Assembly (NCBI GenBank): GCA_026004615.1
Contig: BPJM01000001.1
Span: forward strand, 62,001 to 126,000
Length of the DNA stretch: 64,000 bases
Origin: Planctomycetota bacterium
GTDB lineage: Bacteria; Planctomycetota; J058; J103
Reading direction: 5' to 3'
Shown here piece by piece: positions 22,398 through 30,319 of the stretch (position 1 is its first letter; every line of letters starts with the position of its first letter). The position numbers were made by a program, and so were the translations under genes. The notes under the pieces are model-generated. The model was given only the letters and a program-made list of their open reading frames with translations, had not been told where the DNA came from and made no database searches.

Positions 22398-22425
22398 AGG
22401 ATAGTGGCCCGGCAGAGCCTGTCAA
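22398..22425 (-). promoter_or_regulatory. Promoter of hpnH
   Basis: On the minus strand TTGACA (22425-22420), a 16-base spacer and TATCCT (22403-22398). The hpnH start is about 118 bases downstream. Confidence 0.55.
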
Positions 22426-22500
22426 CGACCTCCCTGCGCCGGGCCGGGCCGGCCCGGCCGGCCCGGGGGCAGGGCTGTCACGGCCCCTTGCCGCCTCGGG

Positions 22501-22506
22501 TATGAT
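22501..22506 (+). promoter_or_regulatory. Possible -10 box of icd
   Basis: TATGAT lies 32 bases before the icd ATG. The best -35 is CTGTCA at 22475-22480 with an over-long 20-base spacer, so this call rests mainly on the -10 match in very GC-rich surroundings. Confidence 0.4.
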
Positions 22507-22537
22507 CGGCCGTCTGTGACCCCGTGAGGAGCATGCG

Positions 22538-23581
22538 ATGAGCGACGCTTTCATCGAGGCGGTGCTGATCCCGGGCGACGGCATCGGGCCGGAGGTGACG
22601 GGGGCGGCCTGCCGGGTGCTCCAGGCCGCAGCTGCCCCCATCCGCTGGATCGAGTGCCATGCCGGGCTCGCCGCACTCGAGCGCAACCTGCCGGTGCTCC
22701 CCGAGCAGACCGTCGAGGCCATCCGGCGCACCGGGGTGGCGCTGAAAGGACCGTGCACCACCCCGGTCGGCGAGGGCTTCGTTTCCGTCAACGTCCAGCT
22801 CCGCAAGCGGCTCGATCTGTACGCCGCGGTCCGCCCGGTGCGCAACCTGCCCAACGTGCCGAGCCGCTTCCAGGGGGTGGACATCGTGGTCATCCGCGAG
22901 AACACCGAGGGGCTCTATAGCGGCATCGAGAACGAGGTCGCCCCGGGCGTGGTCACCAGCCTCAAGGTGGCGACCGAGCGCGCCTGCTCGCGCATCGCGG
23001 CCTGGGCGTTCCGCTACGCCGCCCGCCGCGGCCGCAGGCGCGTCACCGTCTTCCACAAGGCCAACATCCTCAAGCTGACCGACGGGCTGTTCCTCAGGTG
23101 CGCGCGCGCCGTACACGAGCGCTACCCGGAGATCGCCTACGACGAGATGATCATCGACGCCGGCTGCATGAAGCTGGTGCAGGACCCGAGCGCCTTCGAC
23201 ATGTTGCTGCTGGAAAACCTCTACGGCGACGTGGTCAGCGATCTGTGCGCAGGTCTGGTAGGCGGGCTGGGCGTGGTGCCGGGGGCCAACATCGGAGAGG
23301 ACTGCGCGGTGTTCGAGGCCGTGCATGGCACCGCTCCCGACATCGCCGGGCGGGGGCTCGCCAATCCGCTGGCGGTCATCATGTCCGCCACCATGATGCT
23401 CAACCACCTGGCCGAGACGCGCGGCCGCGAGGAGCTCCGCCGCGCCGCCAGCCGCATCCGCACCGCCTACGACCGCGCGCTCGCCGAGGGGCTCCGCACG
23501 CGCGACCTGGGCGGCACGCTCGGCACCGCGGAGTTCACCGAGGCGGTGATCGCGCGACTCGGCGAGCCGGCGGCCGGCTGA
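22538..23581 (+). CDS. icd: Isocitrate dehydrogenase, NAD-dependent type
   Basis: Oxidative decarboxylation of isocitrate to 2-oxoglutarate in the TCA cycle. The protein is 347 residues, the short form. The start is ATG 22538, with GAGGAG six bases upstream. Signature sequences are AVLIPGDGIGPEVTGA, LKGPCTTPVGEGFVSVNVQL, RKRLDLYAAVRPVRNLPNVP, IRENTEGLYSGIENEVAPG, VTVFHKANILKLTDGLFL and LYGDVVSDLCAGLVGGLGV with the metal-binding Asp residues. LRKRLDLYAAVRPVRN and NTEGLYSGIE favour isocitrate over 3-isopropylmalate dehydrogenase; homoisocitrate or tartrate homologues are less likely. It converges on secDF, with only 32 bases between the stops. Confidence 0.85.
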   Translation: MSDAFIEAVLIPGDGIGPEVTGAACRVLQAAAAPIRWIECHAGLAALERNLPVLPEQTVEAIRRTGVALKGPCTTPVGEGFVSVNVQLRKRLDLYAAVRPVRNLPNVPSRFQGVDIVVIRENTEGLYSGIENEVAPGVVTSLKVATERACSRIAAWAFRYAARRGRRRVTVFHKANILKLTDGLFLRCARAVHERYPEIAYDEMIIDAGCMKLVQDPSAFDMLLLENLYGDVVSDLCAGLVGGLGVVPGANIGEDCAVFEAVHGTAPDIAGRGLANPLAVIMSATMMLNHLAETRGREELRRAASRIRTAYDRALAEGLRTRDLGGTLGTAEFTEAVIARLGEPAAG

Positions 23582-23613
23582 GCCCGCACGCGGGCGGGCC
23601 GCCGCCCCGGTCT

Positions 23614-26490
23614 TCAGAGATAGCTCCGCAGCACCAGCACCGCGGCGATGAATACCAGCTCCGCCAGCACGACCCTGCGGAGTCCGCGCCCGCTCGCGAG
23701 CAGGATGGGGGTGGCGACGTAGATCGAGGAGTAGGTCCCGAAGACCACTCCGGCGATCATGGCGAGGGTGAACCCCATGAGCGAGCTCACCCCGGCCAGG
23801 GCCAGCACGACCAGCACCAGCAGCACCGTGCTCGAGGTGAGCACGGTCCGGCTCAGCATCTGGTTGATCGAGCGCTCCATGATCTCCTCGCGGTCGTCGT
23901 GAGGATTGGCCCGCGCCAGGTTCTCGCGGATGCGGTCGAAGGTGATGATGGTGTCGTTGATCGAGTAGCCCACGATCGTGAGGAACGCTGCGATCGTCGT
24001 CAGATTGATCTTGGCGTCGATGCCCGTCCAGGGGCTCGTCCAGTCGAGCACCATCATCACGCCGAGGGTGACCGCGACGTCGTGGAACAGGCACATCGCC
24101 GCCGCCAGCCCGGCCTTGAACTCGAAGCGGAACGCGATGTAGCCGATGAGCATGAGCAACGACAGCAGCACCGCCATGATGCCGCGCGCCCGCAGGTTGT
24201 GCGCGACGCTGGCGCCGATCGCGTTCTTGAACGGAAACGGGGTCGCAATCTGGGGGCCGAACAGCTTGTCGATCGCCCCCCGGACCTTCCAATAGAGCGG
24301 CTCCCGGGGCGTCTCGAACGGCAGCTCCGCCGTCCGCACCAGCAGCACATCGGCGGTGCGGGTCACGGTGATCCCGGCCAGCGGGTCGGCGGTCGCGGTC
24401 ACCGTGCCCGCCGCCGGGCCCCCGCCGAGCGCGCGCAGCCGCGCCTGCACCTCCTCCGCGGTCAGCCCCTCGGCCGCCTGCGGATCGAGCCGCACCTCCA
24501 TCTCCATGATCAGCCGCCGCTGCTCGCCCTCCCCGACGGTGGTGAACCTCGGCTCCCCGAACGGATCGGGTAGCAGCACGTCCCCGAAGATGGCCTCGAT
24601 GTCCTCGATGAACTGCTCCTGCATGGTGCGCGGCGCGGCCAGCCGTGCAGCCTCGCTCTCCTCCGGCCCGGATGCGCCCTCCACCTCGGCGGCCGCCGGA
24701 GCGTGGCCCGCCGCGGCCGCCGCGCGCGTCTCGGCGGCGGCAGCCGGGATGAGCGCGGCGGTCCGATCCCCGCTCGCCGTCAGCAGCAGCTGGAAGGTCC
24801 TGGCGCGGCCATCCGGAAGCGCCTCTCCGATCCGCTGCACCTCGACCGCCTCGTACGGCCGCCTGCCACCGCGCTCCAGACCCTTCAGCCGCGCCCGCAC
24901 CTCTTCGATGCCGAGCGGCTCCTTGAGCCGCATCCGGACCGCGATCCCCCCGTTGAAGTCGATCCCGTACTTCTCCTCGCCTCGCAGCGCGAACGCGGCG
25001 AACCCGAGGTTGAGCAGCACCACCGCGGTCAGCACGAACACCCGCCGCTTCTTGAGGAAGGGGAAGTTCGTATCGGCCAGCACCCGCAGGTAGTTGGGCC
25101 GGGTATACCAGCCCCGCGCCAGCAGCCAGTCGAACAGCACCCGCGTCACCCACAGCGCAGTGAACATCGAGGTCACGATGCCGATCATGAGGGTGACGGC
25201 GAAGCCGCGGATGGGACCGGTCCCGACCGCGTACAGGATGATCGCGGTGAGCACCGTCGTGACGTTCGAGTCGATGATCGCGCTGAAGGCGTGGCGGTAG
25301 CCCGCCGCCACCGCCTCCCCGATGGGCAGGCCCCGGTCGAACTCCTCGCGGATGCGCTCGTTGATCAGGATGTTGGCGTCGACCGCCATGCCCATGACGA
25401 GCACGATGCCGGCGATCCCCGGCAGTGTGAGCGTGGCGCCGAACAGGCTCATGGCGCCCATGAGGATGATGAGGTTCAACACGAGGGCGACATTCGCCAC
25501 CAGCCCGGCCAGCCGGTAGTAGAGCACCATGAAGGCGAGCGTCACCGCGACCCCGGCCACCACCGCGACGAGCCCGCGGCGGATCGAGTCCGCACCCAGC
25601 GTGGGGGCGATCGTGTCCTCGCTCTGCAAGATGGGCTTGGCCGGCAACGCCCCCGAACGAAGCACGGTGACCAGCTGCTCGACCTCGGCCCGGCTGAAGC
25701 GTCCGGTGATGATCCCCCGGTCGGTGATCGTCGACTGGATGGTCGGCGCCGAGATGACCGTGCCGTCGAGCACGATCGCCATCGCGGCGCCCGTGTGCTT
25801 CTCGGTCGTCGCCCCCAGGCGCGCCGCACCGGCCGGCTTCATGTAGAACTCGACTGCCGGTGCTCCGAACTGGTCCCGCCCGAAGTCGGCGCCGGCGAGC
25901 AGCTCACCGGGCACCGCGTCCTCGTTCTCGACCAGGATGGGGAAGCGCTCCAGCACGCGCCCCTGCTTGTCGCGCACCTCGTAGATGGCGACGTCGTAGA
26001 ACTCCTCCTGCGGGTTGTACTCGCCTCGATCCTTGCGCTGCTGGATCTCGGCGATCAGAGCCTGGACCTCCGGGTCGTTGCGCTGCCAGGTCACCCAGCC
26101 ATTCGGTCCGAACGGATCCCGGCCCTTGCTGTTGTGGACGATCTTGAACCAGAGGTTGCCCGAGGTCGCGATCACGTTCTTGATCTGCTCGGCCTCGGTG
26201 GAGGAGACCCCGGGCAGCTGGACCATGAACGAGTACTCGCCCACCGGCCGCAGGGTCATCTCCTTCATGCCGAGGCTGTCCAGCCGGCGGGCCAGCAGGT
26301 CTACCGTGGCCTTGGTCAGCTCCGGCGAGCGGTGCTCGGCGGGAATGCTGCTCACATCGAGGTCGTAGCGCAGCTCGGTGCCGCCGGCGAGATCGATGCC
26401 GAGCGTGGTCGGCAATCCGGCCCAGAAGCCGAGGAACAGCGCGGTGACGCCCGCGATGACGGCGAACTTCCAACGCTCGACCTGCTGCAT
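23614..26490 (-). CDS. secDF: Fused SecD/SecF protein-export subunit
   Basis: SecDF uses the proton gradient to drive late steps of Sec-dependent export. The single chain has 958 residues. SecD half: TM1, LGIDLAGGTELRYDLDV (D1 motif), the periplasmic P1 domain, DNA-free loop FYMKPAGAARLG, and the TM block with VLVMGMAVDANILINERIRE. SecF half from about 480: KYGIDFNGGIAVRMRL and GYSINDTIITFDRIRENLA. A long Ala/Glu-rich insertion lies in the second periplasmic domain (about residues 590-700, ASGPEESEAARLAAPRTMQE). Separate secD and secF is the commoner layout. The start is ATG 26490. It follows yajC by 54 bases, the usual yajC-secD-secF order after tgt. There are no frameshifts in 2.9 kb. Confidence 0.95.
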   Translation of the reverse strand: MQQVERWKFAVIAGVTALFLGFWAGLPTTLGIDLAGGTELRYDLDVSSIPAEHRSPELTKATVDLLARRLDSLGMKEMTLRPVGEYSFMVQLPGVSSTEAEQIKNVIATSGNLWFKIVHNSKGRDPFGPNGWVTWQRNDPEVQALIAEIQQRKDRGEYNPQEEFYDVAIYEVRDKQGRVLERFPILVENEDAVPGELLAGADFGRDQFGAPAVEFYMKPAGAARLGATTEKHTGAAMAIVLDGTVISAPTIQSTITDRGIITGRFSRAEVEQLVTVLRSGALPAKPILQSEDTIAPTLGADSIRRGLVAVVAGVAVTLAFMVLYYRLAGLVANVALVLNLIILMGAMSLFGATLTLPGIAGIVLVMGMAVDANILINERIREEFDRGLPIGEAVAAGYRHAFSAIIDSNVTTVLTAIILYAVGTGPIRGFAVTLMIGIVTSMFTALWVTRVLFDWLLARGWYTRPNYLRVLADTNFPFLKKRRVFVLTAVVLLNLGFAAFALRGEEKYGIDFNGGIAVRMRLKEPLGIEEVRARLKGLERGGRRPYEAVEVQRIGEALPDGRARTFQLLLTASGDRTAALIPAAAAETRAAAAAGHAPAAAEVEGASGPEESEAARLAAPRTMQEQFIEDIEAIFGDVLLPDPFGEPRFTTVGEGEQRRLIMEMEVRLDPQAAEGLTAEEVQARLRALGGGPAAGTVTATADPLAGITVTRTADVLLVRTAELPFETPREPLYWKVRGAIDKLFGPQIATPFPFKNAIGASVAHNLRARGIMAVLLSLLMLIGYIAFRFEFKAGLAAAMCLFHDVAVTLGVMMVLDWTSPWTGIDAKINLTTIAAFLTIVGYSINDTIITFDRIRENLARANPHDDREEIMERSINQMLSRTVLTSSTVLLVLVVLALAGVSSLMGFTLAMIAGVVFGTYSSIYVATPILLASGRGLRRVVLAELVFIAAVLVLRSYL

Positions 26491-26544
26491 GCGCCCCTGC
26501 CCCCGTGGTGCGGCTGCCGGCCGAGGTCCCCGGTGCTCGCCGGC

Positions 26545-26964
26545 CTAACCCTTCTGCTTGCCCTTGCCCTTGTCTTCGCCTTCCTCGCCGAGGATGGCGG
26601 CGATCGCCGAGCGGGCGAAGCGCATGCGGACCCCCGTCGCCTCGTCGACCTTGAGGGTGACCTCGTCGTCGCGCACGCTGGTGACCGTGCCGTAGATGCC
26701 GCCGGTCGTCAGCACCCGGTCGTTCTTCTTGATCCGCGCCAGCATCGCCTGCCGCTCGCGCTGCTGCTTGCTGTGGGGCCGGATGAGGAGGAAGTAGAAC
26801 AGTACGAAGATCGCCACCCAGGGCAGCAACTGCACCCAGAGCGGCGGCGCCTGCCCGGCCCCGGCCGGCTCGGCCGGGGCCTGCTCGCTCGCGCGCGCCA
26901 GCGCCGGCAGCGCGGCGAGCACCATGGCACCAGCGCCCAGCATGAGACGTCCGATCACGGGCAC
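26545..26964 (-). CDS. yajC: YajC, Sec translocase accessory subunit
   Basis: A small inner-membrane protein of 139 residues associated with SecDF. It has an N-terminal signal-like segment (MPVIGRLMLGAGAMVLAALP), a Pro/Ala linker and the family transmembrane helix VQLLPWVAIFVLFYFLLIRP followed by HSKQQRERQAMLARIKKNDR. The cytoplasmic beta domain shows VLTTGGIYGTVTSVRDDEVT and KVDEATGVRMRFARSAIAAI. A Lys/Gly/Glu tail ends it. E. coli YajC (110 residues) lacks the extra N-terminal segment, so this one may have two membrane segments or a cleaved signal. It has its own strong promoter. Confidence 0.92.
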   Translation of the reverse strand: MPVIGRLMLGAGAMVLAALPALARASEQAPAEPAGAGQAPPLWVQLLPWVAIFVLFYFLLIRPHSKQQRERQAMLARIKKNDRVLTTGGIYGTVTSVRDDEVTLKVDEATGVRMRFARSAIAAILGEEGEDKGKGKQKG

Positions 26965-27009
26965 GCTCCCGATGGCGGAACGCCGCTTCGTGCGGCCGGG
27001 AAGCGGCCG

Positions 27010-27037
27010 ATTATAGCCCCCCTTCGGGGGTGGTCAA
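27010..27037 (-). promoter_or_regulatory. Strong sigma70 promoter of yajC-secDF
   Basis: On the minus strand TTGACC (27037-27032), a 16-base spacer and a perfect TATAAT (27015-27010), 46 bases before the yajC start. The spacer is itself an inverted repeat, a run of C and a run of G around GAA. The promoter separates yajC-secDF from tgt. Confidence 0.75.
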
Positions 27038-27065
27038 GCGAGGTGCGCCCGCGCCGGGAGCCGGC

Positions 27066-28196
27066 TCAGCTCTGCCCGCCCCGGAAACGCTCCAGAAACC
27101 GGCCCGCCCACTCGGCGTAGCAGCCCTGCGCGATCGCCGCACGCGCCGCTGCACACAGCCGCATGTAGAACCGAAGGTTGTGGATGGAGATCAGCGTGCC
27201 GGCGAGCGGCTCGCCCACCAGGAGCAGGTGGCGCAGGTAGGCGCGGCTGACGCTCTGGCAGGCGTGGCAATCACAGTCCTCCTCCAGCGGCCCCCAGTCG
27301 GTGCGGAAGCGGGCGTTGCGCAGGTTGAGCCGCCCCGCCGCCGTGTAGGCGGTGGCATTCCGCGCATTGCGCGTGGGCACCACGCAGTCGAACAGATCGA
27401 TCCCGAGCCCGATCGCCTCCACCAGGTCGTCGGGCTTGCCGAGCCCCATGAGATACCGGGGCCGATCGGCAGGCAGCAGCGGCGCTGCCACCGCCAGCGT
27501 CTCGAACGTCGCCGCCCGCTCCTCCCCCACCGCGAGCCCACCGACCGCGTAGCCGGGCAGATCCAGCTCCAGCAGCCGCTCGGTGCACTGCCGGCGGAGC
27601 GCCGGGTCGGTCCCACCCTGCTGGATGCCGAACAGCGCCTGCTCGCTCCCGGCCCGCCGGTGCACGCGCACACACCGCTCCGCCCACGCGAGCGTGCGCT
27701 CGACCGCACGCCGCACCTCCGCCCGGCCGGCCTGACCGGGCGGGCACTCGTCGAACGCCATGATGATGTCGGCGCCCAGCGCGTGCTGGACCTCGATCGA
27801 GCGCTCCGGGCTCAGCATCACCTCCCGGCCGTCGACGTGGCTGCGGAAGCGAACCCCCTCCTCGGTGATCCGCCGCACCTGGGCCAGCGAGAAGACCTGG
27901 AAGCCCCCCGAGTCCGTCAGCATGGGCCCGTGCCAGCCCATGAAGGCCGGCAACCCCCCTGCCGCCCGCACCACATCCGGCCCCGGCCGCAGCAGCAGGT
28001 GGTAGGTGTTGCCGAGCACGATCTCGGCACCGAGCCCGCGCAGCTGCGCCGGCAGCACTCCCTTGACGGCGCCGGCGGTGCCCACCGGCATGAAGGCCGG
28101 GGTCCGCACCTCACCCCGCAGCAGCCGCAGCCGTCCCGTACGAGCTGCGGTCCGCGGATCTCGGGCCTCGATCCGGAATGCCAGCGCCGGCTTCAT
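27066..28196 (-). CDS. tgt: Queuine tRNA-ribosyltransferase
   Basis: Tgt swaps guanine 34 for preQ1 in GUN-anticodon tRNAs. The chain is 376 residues from ATG 28196 (KPALAFRIEARDPRTAARTG). Motifs are GEVRTPAFMPVGTAGAVKG, ADIIMAFDECPPG (catalytic Asp region), FGIQQGGTDPALRRQ, GGLAVGEE, IDLFDCVVPTRNARNATAYT (nucleophilic Asp) and the zinc site CDCHAC with a distant His in ISIHNLRFYMRL. It lies 43 bases downstream of glmS on the same strand and before yajC-secDF; tgt next to yajC is a widespread arrangement. Confidence 0.95.
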   Translation of the reverse strand: MKPALAFRIEARDPRTAARTGRLRLLRGEVRTPAFMPVGTAGAVKGVLPAQLRGLGAEIVLGNTYHLLLRPGPDVVRAAGGLPAFMGWHGPMLTDSGGFQVFSLAQVRRITEEGVRFRSHVDGREVMLSPERSIEVQHALGADIIMAFDECPPGQAGRAEVRRAVERTLAWAERCVRVHRRAGSEQALFGIQQGGTDPALRRQCTERLLELDLPGYAVGGLAVGEERAATFETLAVAAPLLPADRPRYLMGLGKPDDLVEAIGLGIDLFDCVVPTRNARNATAYTAAGRLNLRNARFRTDWGPLEEDCDCHACQSVSRAYLRHLLLVGEPLAGTLISIHNLRFYMRLCAAARAAIAQGCYAEWAGRFLERFRGGQS

Positions 28197-28239
28197 CGCT
28201 GCCGCCGGTTGCCTTCTCGCGCGCTTGCCACACCAGCCG

Positions 28240-30066
28240 CTATTCCACGGTGACCGACTTGGCGAGGTTGCGGGGCTTGTCCACATCGCGCCCCCGCAGC
28301 ACGGCCAGGTCGTAGGCGAACAGCTGCAGCGGCACCACCTCCAGCACCGGGCTCAGGCACTCCAGCGTCGCCGGCACCTCGATGACCGCATCCGCCAGCT
28401 CCCGCGCCGCCGGATCGCCCTCGGTGGTGAGCGCGATCATCCGCCCGCCACGCGCCCGCACCTCCTGCATGTTGGACAGGGTCTTGTCCTGCACCTCGTT
28501 GCGCGGGCACAGCGCCACACACACGTACGAAGGGTCGATCAGCGCCAGGGGTCCGTGCTTCATCTCCCCCGCCGCGTAGCCCTCGGCGTGCACGTAGACG
28601 ATCTCCTTGAGCTTGAGCGCTCCTTCGAGCGCGATGGGATAGCTGAAGCGGCGGCCGATGTACAGGAAGTGCTCGCAGTCGGCGAACCGCTCCGCCAGCT
28701 CCCGGATCTGCTGGCGCTGCTCCAGCACCCGCGCCACCAGCTCCGGCAGGCGCTGTAGCTCCTCCAGCACGCGCCTGCCCTCGAACAGCGACAGCCGCCG
28801 GTGCCGTCCGAACAGCAGCGCCATGAGCGTCAGGATGACCAGCTCGCTGGTGAAGGCCTTGGTCGACGCCACCCCGATCTCCGGCCCGGCGTGCATGTAC
28901 ACCCCCGCATGGGTCTCGCGCGCGATGCTGGAGCCGACCGCGTTGACCAGACCCAGGCAGAGCGCCCCCTTCCGCTTCGCCTCGCGCACCGCGGCCAGCG
29001 TGTCCGCGGTCTCGCCCGACTGGCTGATGGCCAGCACCATGGTGCGCTCGCCCAGCTGGAGCCGCCGGTAGCGGAACTCGCTCGCCAGCTCGACCTCGAC
29101 CGTCAGGTCGGTGAACTCCTCCATGAGGTAGCGCCCGACCATGCCGGCATAGAACGACGTGCCGCAGGACACGATGACCAGGTGGCGGCAGCGCCGCACC
29201 TGCTCGATCACCGCCTCCAGGCCGCCGAGCTTGGGGATGCCATCCTCGAGCACGATCCGCCCGCGGATGGCGTTGCGGATGGACTCCGGCTGTTCGCAGA
29301 TCTCCTTGAGCATGTAGTGCGGGTAGCCGCCGCGGGCGACCTCGTCGACGTCCCAGTCGACCGTCTCCACCTCCCGGTCGACCGCCGCCCCCGCGCTCAT
29401 GCTCGTGATCGAGAACCGCCCTGGCTCCAGCACCGCGACATCGCCATCCTCCAGGTGGATCACATGCCGCGTGTAGCGTATGAGCGCCGTGACGTCACTC
29501 GCCGCGAAGTGCTCGCCCGCTCCGATGCCGATGACCAGCGGCGAGCCGCACCGCGCCAGCACGATGCGGTTCGGCTCCTCGCGGTGCAACACCGCGATGC
29601 CATATGCCCCGCGCACCCGCGCCAGGGCGCGCATCACCGCCTGCTCCAGCCTGCCCTCGTAAGCGTCCTCGATCAGGTGGGCCAGCACCTCGGTATCGGT
29701 CTCGGACTGAAAGCGGTGGCCGCGCGCCTGCAGCTCCCGGCGCAGCGCCAGGTGGTTCTCGATGATCCCGTTGTGGACGACCGCCAGTTCGCCCCGGCAA
29801 CCGGTGTGCGGGTGGGCGTTGCGCTCGGTCGCCGCGCCATGCGTGGCCCAGCGCGTGTGCGCGACGCCGCACGAACCGTCCAGCCGCTCGCCGCGCAGCC
29901 GCCGCTCCAGCACGGCGATCTTGCCGGCGGTGCGTACGACCTTGAGGCCGCCATCCAGCACCGCCAGTCCCGCCGAGTCGTAGCCCCGGTACTCGAGCTG
30001 GCGCAGCCCTTCGATCAACACCGGGCTTGCCCGACGCGAGCCGACGTAGCCGAAGATGCCGCACAT
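28240..30066 (-). CDS. glmS: Glutamine--fructose-6-phosphate aminotransferase
   Basis: GlmS makes glucosamine-6-phosphate, the entry to peptidoglycan and LPS amino sugars. It has 608 residues. The start is ATG 30066, so Cys2 becomes the N-terminal nucleophile (MCGIFGYVGSR). The class II amidotransferase part has RQLEYRGYDSAGLAV, CGVAHTRWATHGAATERNAH and NGIIENHLALRRELQARGH. It is followed by two SIS domains (VIVSCGTSFYAGMVGRYLME, LAISQSGETADTLAAVREAK) and the C-terminal DKPRNLAKSVTVE, the usual end. I see no glmS ribozyme in the 253 bases upstream. tgt follows 43 bases later. Confidence 0.97.
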   Translation of the reverse strand: MCGIFGYVGSRRASPVLIEGLRQLEYRGYDSAGLAVLDGGLKVVRTAGKIAVLERRLRGERLDGSCGVAHTRWATHGAATERNAHPHTGCRGELAVVHNGIIENHLALRRELQARGHRFQSETDTEVLAHLIEDAYEGRLEQAVMRALARVRGAYGIAVLHREEPNRIVLARCGSPLVIGIGAGEHFAASDVTALIRYTRHVIHLEDGDVAVLEPGRFSITSMSAGAAVDREVETVDWDVDEVARGGYPHYMLKEICEQPESIRNAIRGRIVLEDGIPKLGGLEAVIEQVRRCRHLVIVSCGTSFYAGMVGRYLMEEFTDLTVEVELASEFRYRRLQLGERTMVLAISQSGETADTLAAVREAKRKGALCLGLVNAVGSSIARETHAGVYMHAGPEIGVASTKAFTSELVILTLMALLFGRHRRLSLFEGRRVLEELQRLPELVARVLEQRQQIRELAERFADCEHFLYIGRRFSYPIALEGALKLKEIVYVHAEGYAAGEMKHGPLALIDPSYVCVALCPRNEVQDKTLSNMQEVRARGGRMIALTTEGDPAARELADAVIEVPATLECLSPVLEVVPLQLFAYDLAVLRGRDVDKPRNLAKSVTVE

Positions 30067-30286
30067 CCCCTGCCGTCCCTCCGGCCGCAACCACCGGCCC
30101 GTGCCGCAGCCCGCCGCCCGGACCGCCCACCGATGACTCTACAGGATACGGCACGGGCGGTCCCGGGCCTTGAGCGCCCCGCAGCGGCGAGGATACCGCC
30201 GCCGGAGATCCGCCGCCATCCTCTGCGGCTGCGCGCCCCCCTCGAGCCACGTGGACCCATGCCCCGAGCAAGGCCGGACGCGGCGG

Positions 30287-30311
30287 CCAGGCCGGGCTGC
30301 GGCCGGCCTGG
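30287..30311 (-). repeat. Perfect 9-bp inverted repeat after the Hsp70 gene
   Basis: CCAGGCCGG and CCGGCCTGG with a seven-base loop, nine bases past the Hsp70-like stop. No T-run follows on either strand, so it is either a weak or factor-dependent terminator or an mRNA 3-prime end stabiliser between the Hsp70 gene and glmS. Confidence 0.5.
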
Positions 30312-30319
30312 GGAGTCCC

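Noticed and set aside
30067..30319. glmS ribozyme upstream of glmS
   Set aside because: The 253 bases show no match by eye to the conserved ribozyme core, and the organism does not look like a Firmicute.
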